The notes under the pieces: generated by a model
What the model saw: only the letters and a program-made list of their open reading frames with translations
What the model was told of the DNA's origin: nothing
Databases searched by the model: none
Assembly: GCF_021648855.1 (NCBI RefSeq)
Contig: NZ_JAKJHX010000001.1
Location: 41,151 to 105,150 of the forward strand
Source of the DNA: Tychonema litorale BBK16
GTDB taxonomy: Bacteria > Cyanobacteriota > Cyanobacteriia > Cyanobacteriales > Microcoleaceae
DNA: 64,000 bases
Direction: 5' to 3'
Shown: piece by piece, positions 52,583 through 61,838 of the stretch
How the letters are laid out: each line of letters starts with the position of its first letter
Numbering within the stretch: the first letter of the stretch is position 1
Translations under genes and position numbers: made by a program

Positions 52583-54091
52583 TTAGTCTTTCTCAATTGC
52601 TACCGTTACCTGCAAATTTGTCAAGCCTGCAACTTCTTTGCTACCTTCGGGATTCAAATGAATTTTTACTTCAACCACTCGGCTATCCAAGTTTTCTCCT
52701 GCTTGGTTGCTAAACACATTTTGTTTACTAACTTTTAAGCCAATTTCTTTAACAGTTCCCGGCAATTCTCCTGAAAATGCTTGGCTAGTGACAGTTGCTT
52801 TTTGCCCAACCTTGATTTTGCTAATGTCGGTTTGATAAACTTCGGCGACGACTACCATTTGCTCAGTTTTTCCTACGTCCGCAATGCCGTCAGCACTAAT
52901 TTTTTCGCCGGGACGAGTATGAATTTTGAGAATTTTTCCGGCATTTGGAGTGCGGATATAAGCTTGATTTAATTCGGATTGGGCGCGTTTAACTTGGGCG
53001 ATTGTACTATTGATTTCTGTTTGCGCTGCCTCTATATCCACAGGGCGCACTTCGGATATTTTTTCCAGGGTTGCTTTCGCTTCTTCTAGTTGTTCGCCAC
53101 CACTTCCTTTGATACGTTTGAGATTGGCTTCAGCTTCATTTTGCTGCTGGATTGCTGTATTATTGATTCGAGTCAAATTGGCTTGAGCTTCATTCAGTTG
53201 CTGTTTGGCTGTACTATTAATTCGATTCAGGTTTGCTTGACCTTCCTCAAGTTGCTGAGTTGCTGTATTATTAATCCTAGTCAAATTGGCTTGAGCTTCT
53301 TTAACTTGCTGGCGACTTGTTTCTACTGCTAGCTTTTTCGTATCCATTACAGATTTAGAAATTGCACCTTCGGCGACAAGTTGCTGATTCCGTAAATATT
53401 CGGCTTCGGCATTATTGAACTCGGCTACTAATTTGCTAATTGTTGCTTCTTGTGCTTTTTTCTCTCCTTGGAATTGTGCATTTATTCGGCTAATTGTGGC
53501 TTGTTGGACTTTCTTTTCTCCTTCCCATTGGGCGGTGATTCGGCTGATAGTTGCTTGTTGTGCGGTTCTGTCTCCTTGCCATTGCGCTTGAAGGCGATCG
53601 ACTGTTGCTTGTTGTGCGGTTTGATTTCCTTGCAATTCTGCCTCTAGTTTGCCGATCGTGGCGGATTGTGCAGTAAGTTCTCCCGATTTAGCACCAGCTT
53701 TGACTTGTGCTAAACTGGCTTCAGCAACTTTGACTTTTTCTTTGGCTTCGTCTAAGGCGGATTTTAGCCGATCGCCTGCATCCAATATTGCGATTAATTG
53801 TCCAGCTTTTACAGTATCGCCCTCCTTGACTAAAAGCTGGGAAATGCGATCGCCATTTAGAGTCTGCGATACTCCCAAGCGAATCACTTCTCCTTGCGGT
53901 TCCAATCTTCCTAAAGCCGTTATTTTTCTAACTGGAGGAGTTGTTTCCACAGGCAAAGGCTTAGCATTTTGACTGAAAGATGCAGATTGAGAAACAGCAT
54001 AAAAAGTAGTTGCAGCAGCTAGGGTAGTTCCCGCAATCACTAATCCCATTACCAATCGATTTTTAGGTTTTACGAAATCTGGAAAGTTCAT
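52583..54091 (-). CDS. devB: Periplasmic adaptor, DevB/HlyD-like, with mirrored 18-residue repeats
   Basis: 502 residues. A membrane anchor is at about 12-32. The biotinyl-lipoyl halves are VKEGDTVKAGQLIAILDAGD and YIRTPNAGKILKIHTRPGEK. Between them is a coiled-coil hairpin with five 18-residue units (137-226, ending in the pattern ATISRI-AQ), the channel-docking tip RNQQLVAEGAIS (R234, L238, S245, a perfect RxxxLxxxxxxS motif), and five further 18-residue units (267-356, pattern ANLTRINNTA). It bridges DevC and a TolC-like outer-membrane channel. Confidence 0.9.
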   Translation of the reverse strand: MNFPDFVKPKNRLVMGLVIAGTTLAAATTFYAVSQSASFSQNAKPLPVETTPPVRKITALGRLEPQGEVIRLGVSQTLNGDRISQLLVKEGDTVKAGQLIAILDAGDRLKSALDEAKEKVKVAEASLAQVKAGAKSGELTAQSATIGKLEAELQGNQTAQQATVDRLQAQWQGDRTAQQATISRITAQWEGEKKVQQATISRINAQFQGEKKAQEATISKLVAEFNNAEAEYLRNQQLVAEGAISKSVMDTKKLAVETSRQQVKEAQANLTRINNTATQQLEEGQANLNRINSTAKQQLNEAQANLTRINNTAIQQQNEAEANLKRIKGSGGEQLEEAKATLEKISEVRPVDIEAAQTEINSTIAQVKRAQSELNQAYIRTPNAGKILKIHTRPGEKISADGIADVGKTEQMVVVAEVYQTDISKIKVGQKATVTSQAFSGELPGTVKEIGLKVSKQNVFSNQAGENLDSRVVEVKIHLNPEGSKEVAGLTNLQVTVAIEKD

Positions 54092-54100
54092 ATTTGTCCT

Positions 54101-54685
54101 CTATTTACAGTTGTTGTTCTTTTCTAAATAAGCTAGTAACATCTCTTTTAATAAATTCGCTTGTTCTGAAAAAGATATCCTTTCCCCTTGATAGAATCTT
54201 CTGACTAGCAAGCCGTCAATATAGTTGACAATAAATATACAAATTGCTTGATCGGCGATATCTAAATAACAGCTTACTACTTGTTCATAACGCTTCCCCG
54301 CTTCCTGAAGTGCCTGATTACTCTCAATTTCTTGGCGATTCTTTTGATGACAAAAATCACATATAATCGACATACTTTTCAAGATATAATCTTCATTATT
54401 ACCGATATACTCCATCATTTTTTCAATCCTTTCAGCTAAGGTTGGCGGATTACCTAATTCGGCCAGTGCTTCTTCTTTTGTATCTTCATAGCTCAAGTAT
54501 TCAATTAACTGCTCAAACAGACTTTCTTTACTGGGGAAATAGTGGTAAAGTGTGCCTGTAGAAACTCCAATTTCTGACGCTATTTCACGCATTGTTACTG
54601 AGGAATAGCCTTTTTCGGCAAAAATCTCAAAGCAGTCGTTCAGAAGTTGTTTGCGGTAGTGTTCGTGGTCAACTATTTTTGGCAT
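54101..54685 (-). CDS. TetR-family repressor
   Basis: 194 residues. The N-terminal helix-turn-helix (IASEIGVSTGTLYHYFPSKE, about 30-49) is followed by an all-helical ligand domain. It is the first gene of the minus-strand operon and lies 9 bp before devB. This suggests that it represses its own exporter operon and is released by the exported or toxic compound. Candidate operators lie in the upstream region at 54761-54841. Confidence 0.92.
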   Translation of the reverse strand: MPKIVDHEHYRKQLLNDCFEIFAEKGYSSVTMREIASEIGVSTGTLYHYFPSKESLFEQLIEYLSYEDTKEEALAELGNPPTLAERIEKMMEYIGNNEDYILKSMSIICDFCHQKNRQEIESNQALQEAGKRYEQVVSCYLDIADQAICIFIVNYIDGLLVRRFYQGERISFSEQANLLKEMLLAYLEKNNNCK

Positions 54686-54760
54686 TGGTCGATCGATCTG
54701 ACATTGTGGATTCTAGATCCTAGGTTATCGGAGATTTAAAGTCGATCGACTAAATGTTCC

Positions 54761-54841
54761 TATATCGAACATCCGATATAGTACAACCACCTACAATCAA
54801 TATTTTTAGCGGCTGAGGTTGGAAAAAATGTATATCGAACA
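54761..54841. promoter_or_regulatory. Candidate TetR operators (two TATATCGAACA sites)
   Basis: TATATCGAACA occurs at 54761-54771 and again at 54831-54841, 70 bases apart, upstream of the TetR-dev operon. The first is embedded in the inverted repeat TATATCG-n6-CGATATA (54761-54780), preceded by tgttcc so that TGTTC/GAACA also pair. The second is followed by gttgttataat. The position and symmetry fit repressor binding. This is inference. Confidence 0.5.
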
Positions 54842-54915
54842 GTTGTTATAATTAATGTTGCACACAAATGTAGATTTTGTCAAGAGGTGTAGTAAAATTA
54901 TTTTGGGCGATCGAA

Positions 54916-55005
54916 GACACGGCAGTAAGCAGTGCCGCAAGGACACGGCAGTAAGCAGCCGTAAGGACACGGCGGTAAGCAGCCGTAAGGACACGGCAGT
55001 GCCCA
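54916..55005. repeat. 24-base tandem repeat (GACACGGCAGTAAGCAGCCG)
   Basis: Three and a half units of about 24-26 bases, each starting gacacggcagtaagcag, in the 560-base gap between the TetR gene and the GNAT gene. The unit is related to the acggcagtgccgtgtccct elements at 14980 and 55202. The ends of the gap otherwise hold no gene. There are no unique spacers, so this is not CRISPR. Confidence 0.8.
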
Positions 55006-55058
55006 TAGGTGTCAACTTAACGGCAAACCCAGTCAGAGACTACTGTTTGACTATTAAA

Positions 55059-55147
55059 TCTAGATCCCCCCTAACCCCCCTTAAGAAGGGGGGGACAGGA
55101 GTCTTTTCAAAGTCCCCCTTCTTAAGGGGGATTTAGGGGGATCTAGA
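55059..55147. repeat. Large inverted repeat TCTAGATCCCCC...GGGGGATCTAGA
   Basis: The arms tctagatcccccctaacccc and ccttcttaagggggatttag plus ggggatctaga can fold into a stem of more than 30 bp with an internal 20-base loop region. It is the same family as the C/G-rich element inside the DUF255 gene at 9807. No transposase is present. It is probably a miniature or palindromic interspersed element. Confidence 0.8.
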
Positions 55148-55247
55148 CTATGGTAAAAACCAGATTTATCATGGCTTTCGGGCTTAAGTTGACACCAATG
55201 GGCAGTGCCGTGTCCCTACTCCAATTAAAACTAAAAATGATTTATTT

Positions 55248-55709
55248 ATGAAAGTCAGAAACTACGAAATATCTGATACCCAACAAATTATCCAACTGTT
55301 TTATAACACCGTACACCAGGTAAATATCCGCGATTACACAAAAGCCCAAGTAGACGCTTGGGCACCAGCAGACATCAATATCGAAATTTGGATGAAAAGT
55401 TTAAGCAGTAAATTTACCTTTGTAGCAGAAGATAGTGGAATCATTGCAGGTTTTGGAGAATTAGAAACAAACGGCCATATCGATTGCTTTTACTGCCACA
55501 AAGACTTTCAAAGGAAAGGAGTTGGCACACAAATTTTAGAACACATTGAATCCAAAGCCAAGGATTTAGGCATGAACAGACTATTTACTGAAGCCAGTAT
55601 TACAGCCAAACCGTTCTTTGAAAGCCATAAATTTATTGCGATCAAAAAACAAGAAGTAGAACGGAGAGGACAGAAATTCATCAATTTTGCAATGGAAAAA
55701 GATTTATAG
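55248..55709 (+). CDS. GNAT-family N-acetyltransferase
   Basis: 153 residues. The N-terminal IIQLFYNTVHQVNIRDYTKA, the beta-strand ITIAGFGELETNGHIDCFYC-like section (IIAGFGELETNG, then HIDCFYCHKDF), the acetyl-CoA loop QRKGVGTQILEHIE and the last strand KPFFESHKF together give a complete GNAT fold, closest by eye to YafP-like members. The substrate is not visible. It is encoded alone, after the repeat-rich gap. Confidence 0.88.
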   Translation: MKVRNYEISDTQQIIQLFYNTVHQVNIRDYTKAQVDAWAPADINIEIWMKSLSSKFTFVAEDSGIIAGFGELETNGHIDCFYCHKDFQRKGVGTQILEHIESKAKDLGMNRLFTEASITAKPFFESHKFIAIKKQEVERRGQKFINFAMEKDL

Positions 55710-55879
55710 AATATCTTTATTGGTAGGAGTTATATCATTTCCGTTTGATTCGTCCTGCTATGATATCAAGTTTTGTAGGGGCGGGAACGCCTGGGATAAA
55801 TGATTAAGCCCTGTTCCATACCAGGATGATCAAACTGATGTTAAATTAGATTAAAGAATTTTGCAAAGGAGTTGCGATT

Positions 55880-56248
55880 GTGACAGAAGCTACAAATGTG
55901 CTGGGTGGAAAGTTAGAAACTTGCTGCACATCTCCCATGACGGGATATTATAGGGATGGTAAATGCAATACAGGTGGTGGCGACTATGGAGCTCATACTG
56001 TTTGTGTTCGACTAACAGCGGAGTTTTTGCAATTCAGCAAGTCTAGGGGAAATGATTTGTTGACTCCGGTACCAGAATATAATTTCCCCGGCTTGAAACC
56101 AGGGGAATGCTGGTGTTTATGTGCTTCGCGCTGGAAGGAAGCGATGGATGCTGGATGTGCACCTGGGGTGGTTTTGTCGGCGACTCATGTATTAACTTTG
56201 GAGTATGTTTCTTTGAACGAATTGAAGCAACACGCTGCTGATTTGTAG
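55880..56248 (+). CDS. DUF2237 family protein
   Basis: 122 residues, starting at GTG after AAAGGAG. The family's cysteine-rich start is present (NVLGGKLETCCTSPMTGYYR and CNTGGGDYGAHTVCVRLTAE), then FSKSRGNDLLTPVPEYNFPG, LKPGECWCLCASRWKEA and a late helix. The conserved cysteines and the full length match DUF2237. The function is unknown. It is followed by a palindromic hairpin. Confidence 0.9.
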   Translation: MTEATNVLGGKLETCCTSPMTGYYRDGKCNTGGGDYGAHTVCVRLTAEFLQFSKSRGNDLLTPVPEYNFPGLKPGECWCLCASRWKEAMDAGCAPGVVLSATHVLTLEYVSLNELKQHAADL

Positions 56249-56573
56249 ATAAAAATTGGCGGGATCGCATTTTAATACAAACAGAATACCCAAATCTCCG
56301 ACTTCTTAAACAAGTCGGAGATCTAACAGAAGGCGGGAAGAAGAAGCAGTAATTATCAAATCTCAAATCACAAACAACCAATTCTGGATTCCTGGTATCC
56401 AATCTAATATCTTATTGATTAATCCGTATATTTACGCACGGTAATAATAATTTTACAATTCTATGACTCTCCGAGAGCGCGGATTACCGAATTTATTTTT
56501 GGGATGCTACACATAAAAAGTTTATGCTTAAAAGATAGCTTGTCTAAAAGCCACAGTGTATTCCAAAATAACC
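56249..56573. other. Intergenic region with hairpin
   Basis: About 325 bases. ATCTCCGACTT / AAGTCGGAGAT (56294-56322) is the fourth member of the CCCCGACTTCTT palindrome family and probably terminates the DUF2237 transcript. The rest is A/T-rich. The frame of the next gene is open from 56556. The promoter for the kinase operon should lie here but is not clear. Confidence 0.6.
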
Positions 56574-58769
56574 ATGTTATACCATAACCAATCAATCTAC
56601 AAATGTCGCGAGATGGAACGGGAGTACAACGCTATTAGCTTGCAACTTATAGTCGCGCAGCTAAGGGCAGAATTAAATAGCAGCCACCAGCAACTTCAGA
56701 GGGAAATCGATCGACTCACAACCGCCCACGCCACCCTGCAAGCAACCATCTGTGCAGCGCCGATGCTTCTCTGGGCAACAGACACAGAGGGCAAAGTCAC
56801 CCTTGCAGAAGGCAAAGGACTAGAAAATTTGGGGCTTTCGTCTGGTGAAGCTGTCGGAGTAGCCAGTGTTTCTACTGAGATTAGCGATCGCGATCGATCG
56901 TCAGTAGCCTTGCAAATAGCAAATCAAGAATTAGAGTGCCAGCTTCAGCAGCAAACAGAAATCTTTAAAACAGCACTGACTGAAAGCGAAAGAAAATACC
57001 AAAATCTCGTAGAAACCTCTCAGGAATTGATCTGGTCAGTCGATCTTGAAGGCTTGTTGACCTTTGTCAATTCCGCTGCTGAACACATCTATGGTTATAA
57101 ACCACCAGAAATGATTGGCCACCGCTTCACCGAGTTTTTGCTTCCCGAACATAAACCCTTACAAATACAAATATTTGAACAACTTTTAGATAAAAATAGA
57201 ATTGAACCAACAGCACCTAATTATACTTACGAAACAGTACACATTTGCAAAGACGGTACTCATGTTTACTTACGGGTAAACAGCATTGTGAACAAAGCTG
57301 AAAACGGCACCATTTTAGGACTAATGGGTACCGCGACAGATATTAGCGATCGCAAGCGCTCCGAAGAAGCTCTACAAAAAACTACAGACCAACTATGGGC
57401 AGTTTTAAATGCAGTACCGGGATTGATTTCTTGGATCAGTTCAGATTTGCGATATATAGGAGTCAACCAGCATTTAGCAACTTCATTCAATCGGTTTCCT
57501 GAAAGTTTTGTTGGGGAACAAATAGGGTTTATCGAACCAGAAACTAATTTTGGACAACTAATTGAGCATTTTTTTGAAAGTTCAGCTCAGCAAACATCAG
57601 AAGAAGTAGACATTGAAATTAACGGTTCCGTCCGCAACTATTTGATAGTAGCTCAGAAATACGATCAAGGAACAGCAGCAGTTTCTGTGGGGATCGATAT
57701 TAGTGACCGAAAACGTGCCGAAGCCCAGAAAACTCAATTAATTGCCTCACTACAAGAATCAGAGCATAAATTTCGCAGCCTTTATGAGGCGACAAGCGAT
57801 GCCGTAATGTTGCTTAATGAACAGGAGTTTTTTGACTGTAACCCCGCCACCTTAAAAATATTTGGCTGTACTAACAAAAAAGAATTTTATGGCAAGCATC
57901 CGAGCGAATTTTCACCCCAGTTTCAGCCTAATAGACAAAATTCAGCGAGTTTAGCTTCACAAAGAATGAGTACAGCAATGGCGATGGGTAGTTGTCGATT
58001 TGACTGGGTACATAAACGGCTAGATGGTTCAGAATTTCCGGCAGAAGTTCTGTTAAATGTCATGGAGATTAACGGACAAAAATTTTTACAAGCAGTAGTA
58101 CGCGATATTACAGACCGCAAGCGAGACGAGGATCAAATCAAAGCCTCTCTCGCCGAAAAAGAAGTTCTTCTCCAAGAAATTCACCACCGCGTCAAAAACA
58201 ATCTCCAAGTTATTTCTAGTCTGCTGAAACTTCAGTCTCGCTATATTCAAGACAACCGAGTTATCGAAATGTTGAAAGAAAGCCAAAACCGCGTGAGGTC
58301 AATGGCTCTGGTTCATGAACAATTGTACCAATCGAAAGACTTGTCGAACATTAATTTTGCTGAATACATCAAAAACTTAGCCCACAATTTATTCCAAGCT
58401 TATGAAGTTAATGCAGCAGGCATTAAATTGGAAACAAATATTGCGCGGTGCGATCTCAATGTTGATACAGCAGTTCCTTGCGGACTAATCATCAACGAAC
58501 TGGTCACAAATTCCCTAAAGTATGCTTTTTCAGAAAAAAATGAAGGTAAAATAAAAATAGATTTTAATTTAGATCATAATGGGGTATGTGTCCTAGTTGT
58601 AAGCGACACGGGTGTCGGTTTTCCTAAAGATTTAGATTATCGGAATGCGAGAACATTGGGGTTGCGATTAGTCGGAACTTTGGCAAGGCAAATTCGTGGT
58701 AATATCACGCTAGTAGAAAGCGTAGGCACTGTTTTTCGGATTACATTTTCGCAACCTAAATTGCAGTAG
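56574..58769 (+). CDS. PAS-domain sensor histidine kinase (HisKA_2 type)
   Basis: 731 residues from ATG 56574 (ATG 56613 is also possible). A coiled-coil start is followed by PAS units at about 135-260, 270-390 and 395-520 (for example YQNLVETSQELIWSVDLEGL). The kinase core has the H-box LLQEIHHRVKNNLQVISSLL (His537/538), the N-box INELVTNSLKYAFSE and the G-box VVSDTGVGFP. HisKA_2 kinases of this kind are cytoplasmic and include many light- or redox-related sensors. There is no membrane segment and no chromophore GAF domain. The response regulator follows 13 bp later. Confidence 0.93.
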   Translation: MLYHNQSIYKCREMEREYNAISLQLIVAQLRAELNSSHQQLQREIDRLTTAHATLQATICAAPMLLWATDTEGKVTLAEGKGLENLGLSSGEAVGVASVSTEISDRDRSSVALQIANQELECQLQQQTEIFKTALTESERKYQNLVETSQELIWSVDLEGLLTFVNSAAEHIYGYKPPEMIGHRFTEFLLPEHKPLQIQIFEQLLDKNRIEPTAPNYTYETVHICKDGTHVYLRVNSIVNKAENGTILGLMGTATDISDRKRSEEALQKTTDQLWAVLNAVPGLISWISSDLRYIGVNQHLATSFNRFPESFVGEQIGFIEPETNFGQLIEHFFESSAQQTSEEVDIEINGSVRNYLIVAQKYDQGTAAVSVGIDISDRKRAEAQKTQLIASLQESEHKFRSLYEATSDAVMLLNEQEFFDCNPATLKIFGCTNKKEFYGKHPSEFSPQFQPNRQNSASLASQRMSTAMAMGSCRFDWVHKRLDGSEFPAEVLLNVMEINGQKFLQAVVRDITDRKRDEDQIKASLAEKEVLLQEIHHRVKNNLQVISSLLKLQSRYIQDNRVIEMLKESQNRVRSMALVHEQLYQSKDLSNINFAEYIKNLAHNLFQAYEVNAAGIKLETNIARCDLNVDTAVPCGLIINELVTNSLKYAFSEKNEGKIKIDFNLDHNGVCVLVVSDTGVGFPKDLDYRNARTLGLRLVGTLARQIRGNITLVESVGTVFRITFSQPKLQ

Positions 58770-58782
58770 GAGAGACAAATTC

Positions 58783-60444
58783 ATGTTAAGTAAAAAGATA
58801 CTAATAGTGGAAGATGAAAGCATCATTGCTGAAGATATTGCCGATAGTTTAATAGCTTTAGGATATCAAGTAACTGCGATTGTTCATTCAGGAGAAGAAG
58901 CACTGCAATCCGCAGCCCAAGAGCGACCAGATTTAGTATTGATGGATGTCAATCTGCAAGGAGAAATCGATGGGATAACAGCAGGAGCAAAAATGCAATC
59001 GCGTTTCCAGATTCCAGTGATTTACCTGACAGCTTATGCCGATGAAAATACTTTGCTGCGAGTCAATTCTACGAAACCTTTCGGCTATATTGTCAAACCA
59101 TTTGAAGAAAAGAACTTGCACACAACTATTCAACTAGCTCTGCACCGAGATCAGTATGACTGCTTGACCAATCTACCAAATCGTTCATTTTTGCGAGAGA
59201 GATTAAGTGAAGTATTAAGTAATCAAACAGGATTGTCAGGAGTGATTCCGGTGATCACTCTTAGCTTAGATAAAATTAACCGAATTAATAGTACCTTGGG
59301 AAATGATGTCGGTGATTTTGTAATTTGTAGCATTGCTCAGCGACTTAATAAATGCAATGACAAAATTAATATTGTTGCTCGTTTGGAAGCTGCTGAATTT
59401 GCGCTTGTACTGGAACCAGTCAAAGAGAAGCAAGATACTATCAATATTGTTCAATGTATTTTGGAAATTCTAGCCCAATCAATTGTTGTAGAAAGCTGCG
59501 AAGTTTATGTCACTGCTAGTATCGGTATATCTTTGTCTCCGGGCGATGGCTGCGATGCAGATGAGCTGCTAAAAAATGCTTATATAGCAATGTATCATGC
59601 TCAGGAAAAAGGTGGTAATAATTATCAGTTTTATACTCACAATATTGCCTGTTATTCTATTGATGAGTTAAGTCGAGAGAACAGTCTTCGTAATGCTTTG
59701 AAGAATTCTGAATTTGAAGTTTACTATGAGCCAAAAGTAGAAATAAAGACAGGTAAAATTGTTGGTGCAGAAGCTTTGGTGCGTTGGAATCATCCAGAAA
59801 AAGGGCGGGTTTCGCCTGGAGAATTCATTCCGATGGCTGAAGAAATTGGCTTGATTGGATCTCTCGGTGAATGGGTGTTAGAGACTGCTTGCAGGCAAAC
59901 TAAAGCTTGGCAAGGGCAGGGTTTGGGGCCAATGCGAATAGCTGTGAATGTTTCAGCCCGCCAGTTTGAGCAAAAAAATATTATTGAAAGAGTCTGTGAA
60001 ATATTGACAGAAACTGGTCTTGATCCTAAATATCTGGAATTAGAATTGACGGAAAGTCTGGTGTTGCAAGATGAAGCAGCAGTGTTTCAGGCTTTTAGTG
60101 TATGGAAAAATATGGGAATTAGGGTGGCGATTGATGATTTTGGGACGGGATATGCTTCGTTAAGTTATTCCAAGCGATTTCCGTTTGATCTTCTCAAAAT
60201 CGACAAGAGTTTTATTCATAATATTGCAGATGATCGTCAGAATGCGGCGATTACAATAGCGATTATTCAAATGGCTCATTCCATGAATATGACGGTGGTT
60301 GCTGAGGGGGTAGAAGATGAGCGGGAATTAGCTTTTTTGTGTGAGCATGGTTGTGATGAAATTCAAGGCTATTTTTTTAGTAAAGCTTTGCCAAGGGCTG
60401 ATTTTGAAGAGTTGTTAAAAAGTGGTAAGCACTGGCATCTGTAG
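58783..60444 (+). CDS. Response regulator with degenerate GGDEF and intact EAL domains
   Basis: 553 residues. The receiver domain is at 1-120, with phospho-acceptor D55 in DLVLMDVNL and VKPFEE. The GGDEF domain is at about 125-285, but its signature reads RLEAAEF, so it should make no cyclic di-GMP. The EAL domain from about 300 keeps its catalytic set: GAEALVRW, NVSARQF, ELTES, AIDDFGTGYASLS, LLKIDKSF, VVAEGVED and DEIQGYFF. It is therefore a phosphorylation-controlled phosphodiesterase, driven by the kinase upstream. A palindrome follows its stop. Confidence 0.93.
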   Translation: MLSKKILIVEDESIIAEDIADSLIALGYQVTAIVHSGEEALQSAAQERPDLVLMDVNLQGEIDGITAGAKMQSRFQIPVIYLTAYADENTLLRVNSTKPFGYIVKPFEEKNLHTTIQLALHRDQYDCLTNLPNRSFLRERLSEVLSNQTGLSGVIPVITLSLDKINRINSTLGNDVGDFVICSIAQRLNKCNDKINIVARLEAAEFALVLEPVKEKQDTINIVQCILEILAQSIVVESCEVYVTASIGISLSPGDGCDADELLKNAYIAMYHAQEKGGNNYQFYTHNIACYSIDELSRENSLRNALKNSEFEVYYEPKVEIKTGKIVGAEALVRWNHPEKGRVSPGEFIPMAEEIGLIGSLGEWVLETACRQTKAWQGQGLGPMRIAVNVSARQFEQKNIIERVCEILTETGLDPKYLELELTESLVLQDEAAVFQAFSVWKNMGIRVAIDDFGTGYASLSYSKRFPFDLLKIDKSFIHNIADDRQNAAITIAIIQMAHSMNMTVVAEGVEDERELAFLCEHGCDEIQGYFFSKALPRADFEELLKSGKHWHL

Positions 60445-60475
60445 GTTGGGTTTCGCTACGCTTAACCCAACCTAC
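60441..60475 (+). terminator. Palindrome GTAGGTTGGGTT...AACCCAACCTAC
   Basis: GTAGGTTGGGTT and AACCCAACCTAC, with 11 bases between, form a 12-bp stem that starts on the stop codon of the response regulator gene. This is a well-known cyanobacterial interspersed palindrome. No T-tract follows, so termination efficiency is uncertain. A fragment of the acggcactgcc family lies at 60491. Confidence 0.6.
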
Positions 60476-60551
60476 AATTTAAGGGAATATGGTAGGGAAA
60501 CGGCACTGCCGTATCCTCCGTTTCTATCTACAAATTTGTTGGCAAAATTCG

Positions 60552-61838
60552 TTAGCGAAGCCCTCGAAGAGGATCGCCCAACCAATAGCCCAACCACAGC
60601 CCAAAACTGGAAGTCGCCACTAACAGAATAGACGTGTAAAACCCGTTACCAGAGCCGATCGCCCTTTCAGCCACTACCATCTTAGCTACAATTCCGGCAA
60701 TAATGCCGATCGCAGCCCAAGCCCCATAGACAGCCTTAGATCCGGCGATGGCTAAAGCTTGGGCGAGAGCCCCCGAACCCGCTATAGCCACCGCACCCAC
60801 CCCAGCCCCAATGCCTAACCCGATTAAACCTGCAAGCCCCCTAGGGCCCTGATAATTAACACCTACTTCCGCCATTAGCCCACAGATCAATCCCACAGAT
60901 CCCCAACAGATACCTCCTGCCAGCGTTCTCATCCAATCTCCAGAACCTGTTCCTGCCATCAATCCCGTTACTGTCGCGACTCCCGCAACAGCCACGACTG
61001 CCGCTACCGCCCTAGACTCAGCCTCAGAACTGGCGATCGCCCCCAAGCCAGCCCCAACCAGCGCCCAAACCACCCCTGTCACGACACCTCCTGCTTGGAA
61101 ACCCGCGATCGCACCCCCCACCGATCCAGCCAAAGCCAAAGCTGCCAGCCAAACTCTAGGGGTTGCTGAGCCCTCCGCCACCAAAATCGCGGCCCACAGC
61201 CCATCGGCACCGCAGATTAAAGTCCACATCCACAGCGGGGCGGCAGATTTGGTCAAAATCCAGCCAGTCAAAGCATAACTGGCCAGGGCGATCGCGAATG
61301 GCCACCAAGGAAAGCTGGAATATTTTTGAGATTGTCGAGTTTCCGTGGGGAAGTTTCGCGGTTTTGAGTATTGAGTTGAAAATTGTTTCTTCTTTTTCGG
61401 GGTAGGGTTCGCACGGTTTGGAGTTTTGAAATTACTATGCTTTCCTAGAAAGGTTTCACGGTTTGGGGTTTTAAATCCTTTCTGCCTTTTAGATGTACCT
61501 TTTCGATATTTTTGACTTTTTGGGGAACCAGACCTGCCTGCGGGCTTTTTATAGCCTTTTCTGTTGAGGTTTTCACGGATAGGTGCTGGGGGTGTCGGTG
61601 GCTGAAACTGTGGCTCGATCGCTTTTAATTCAGGCTGACTGAGAAACAACAGCAATTGCTGGTAAGCTTGATTAATTTCTGTTAATCTTTGTTGAGCTTT
61701 TTGTTGGAGGCGATCGTTGTGGACAAAGCGATCGGGATGCCACACAAAGACCAAATCCCTGTAAGCCTGTTTAACTTCTTCTAGGGAAGCTCCAGGCTGA
61801 ATTTCGAGGATTTGATAGTATTGGTCAATGTCAGCCAA
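60552..61838 (-). CDS. J-domain protein with C-terminal membrane segments
   Basis: 428 residues. The J-domain is at 4-65 with the HPD tripeptide at 34-36 (VFVWHPDRFV). A basic, Pro/Lys-rich linker follows to about 165 (KGYKKPAGRSGSPK), then eight or more Gly/Ala-rich hydrophobic segments to the end. The HPD shows that it can activate a DnaK/Hsp70 partner, tethered at a membrane. This is a known cyanobacterial layout. The client is unknown. The start is at the head of a cgattttag-type repeat region. Confidence 0.85.
   Translation of the reverse strand: MADIDQYYQILEIQPGASLEEVKQAYRDLVFVWHPDRFVHNDRLQQKAQQRLTEINQAYQQLLLFLSQPELKAIEPQFQPPTPPAPIRENLNRKGYKKPAGRSGSPKSQKYRKGTSKRQKGFKTPNRETFLGKHSNFKTPNRANPTPKKKKQFSTQYSKPRNFPTETRQSQKYSSFPWWPFAIALASYALTGWILTKSAAPLWMWTLICGADGLWAAILVAEGSATPRVWLAALALAGSVGGAIAGFQAGGVVTGVVWALVGAGLGAIASSEAESRAVAAVVAVAGVATVTGLMAGTGSGDWMRTLAGGICWGSVGLICGLMAEVGVNYQGPRGLAGLIGLGIGAGVGAVAIAGSGALAQALAIAGSKAVYGAWAAIGIIAGIVAKMVVAERAIGSGNGFYTSILLVATSSFGLWLGYWLGDPLRGLR

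Noticed and set aside
54916-55005. Possible CRISPR or coding tandem repeat (DTAVSSRK translation)
   Set aside because: The units are adjacent without unique spacers and are related to other interspersed elements. The open frame is a by-product of the 24-base period.
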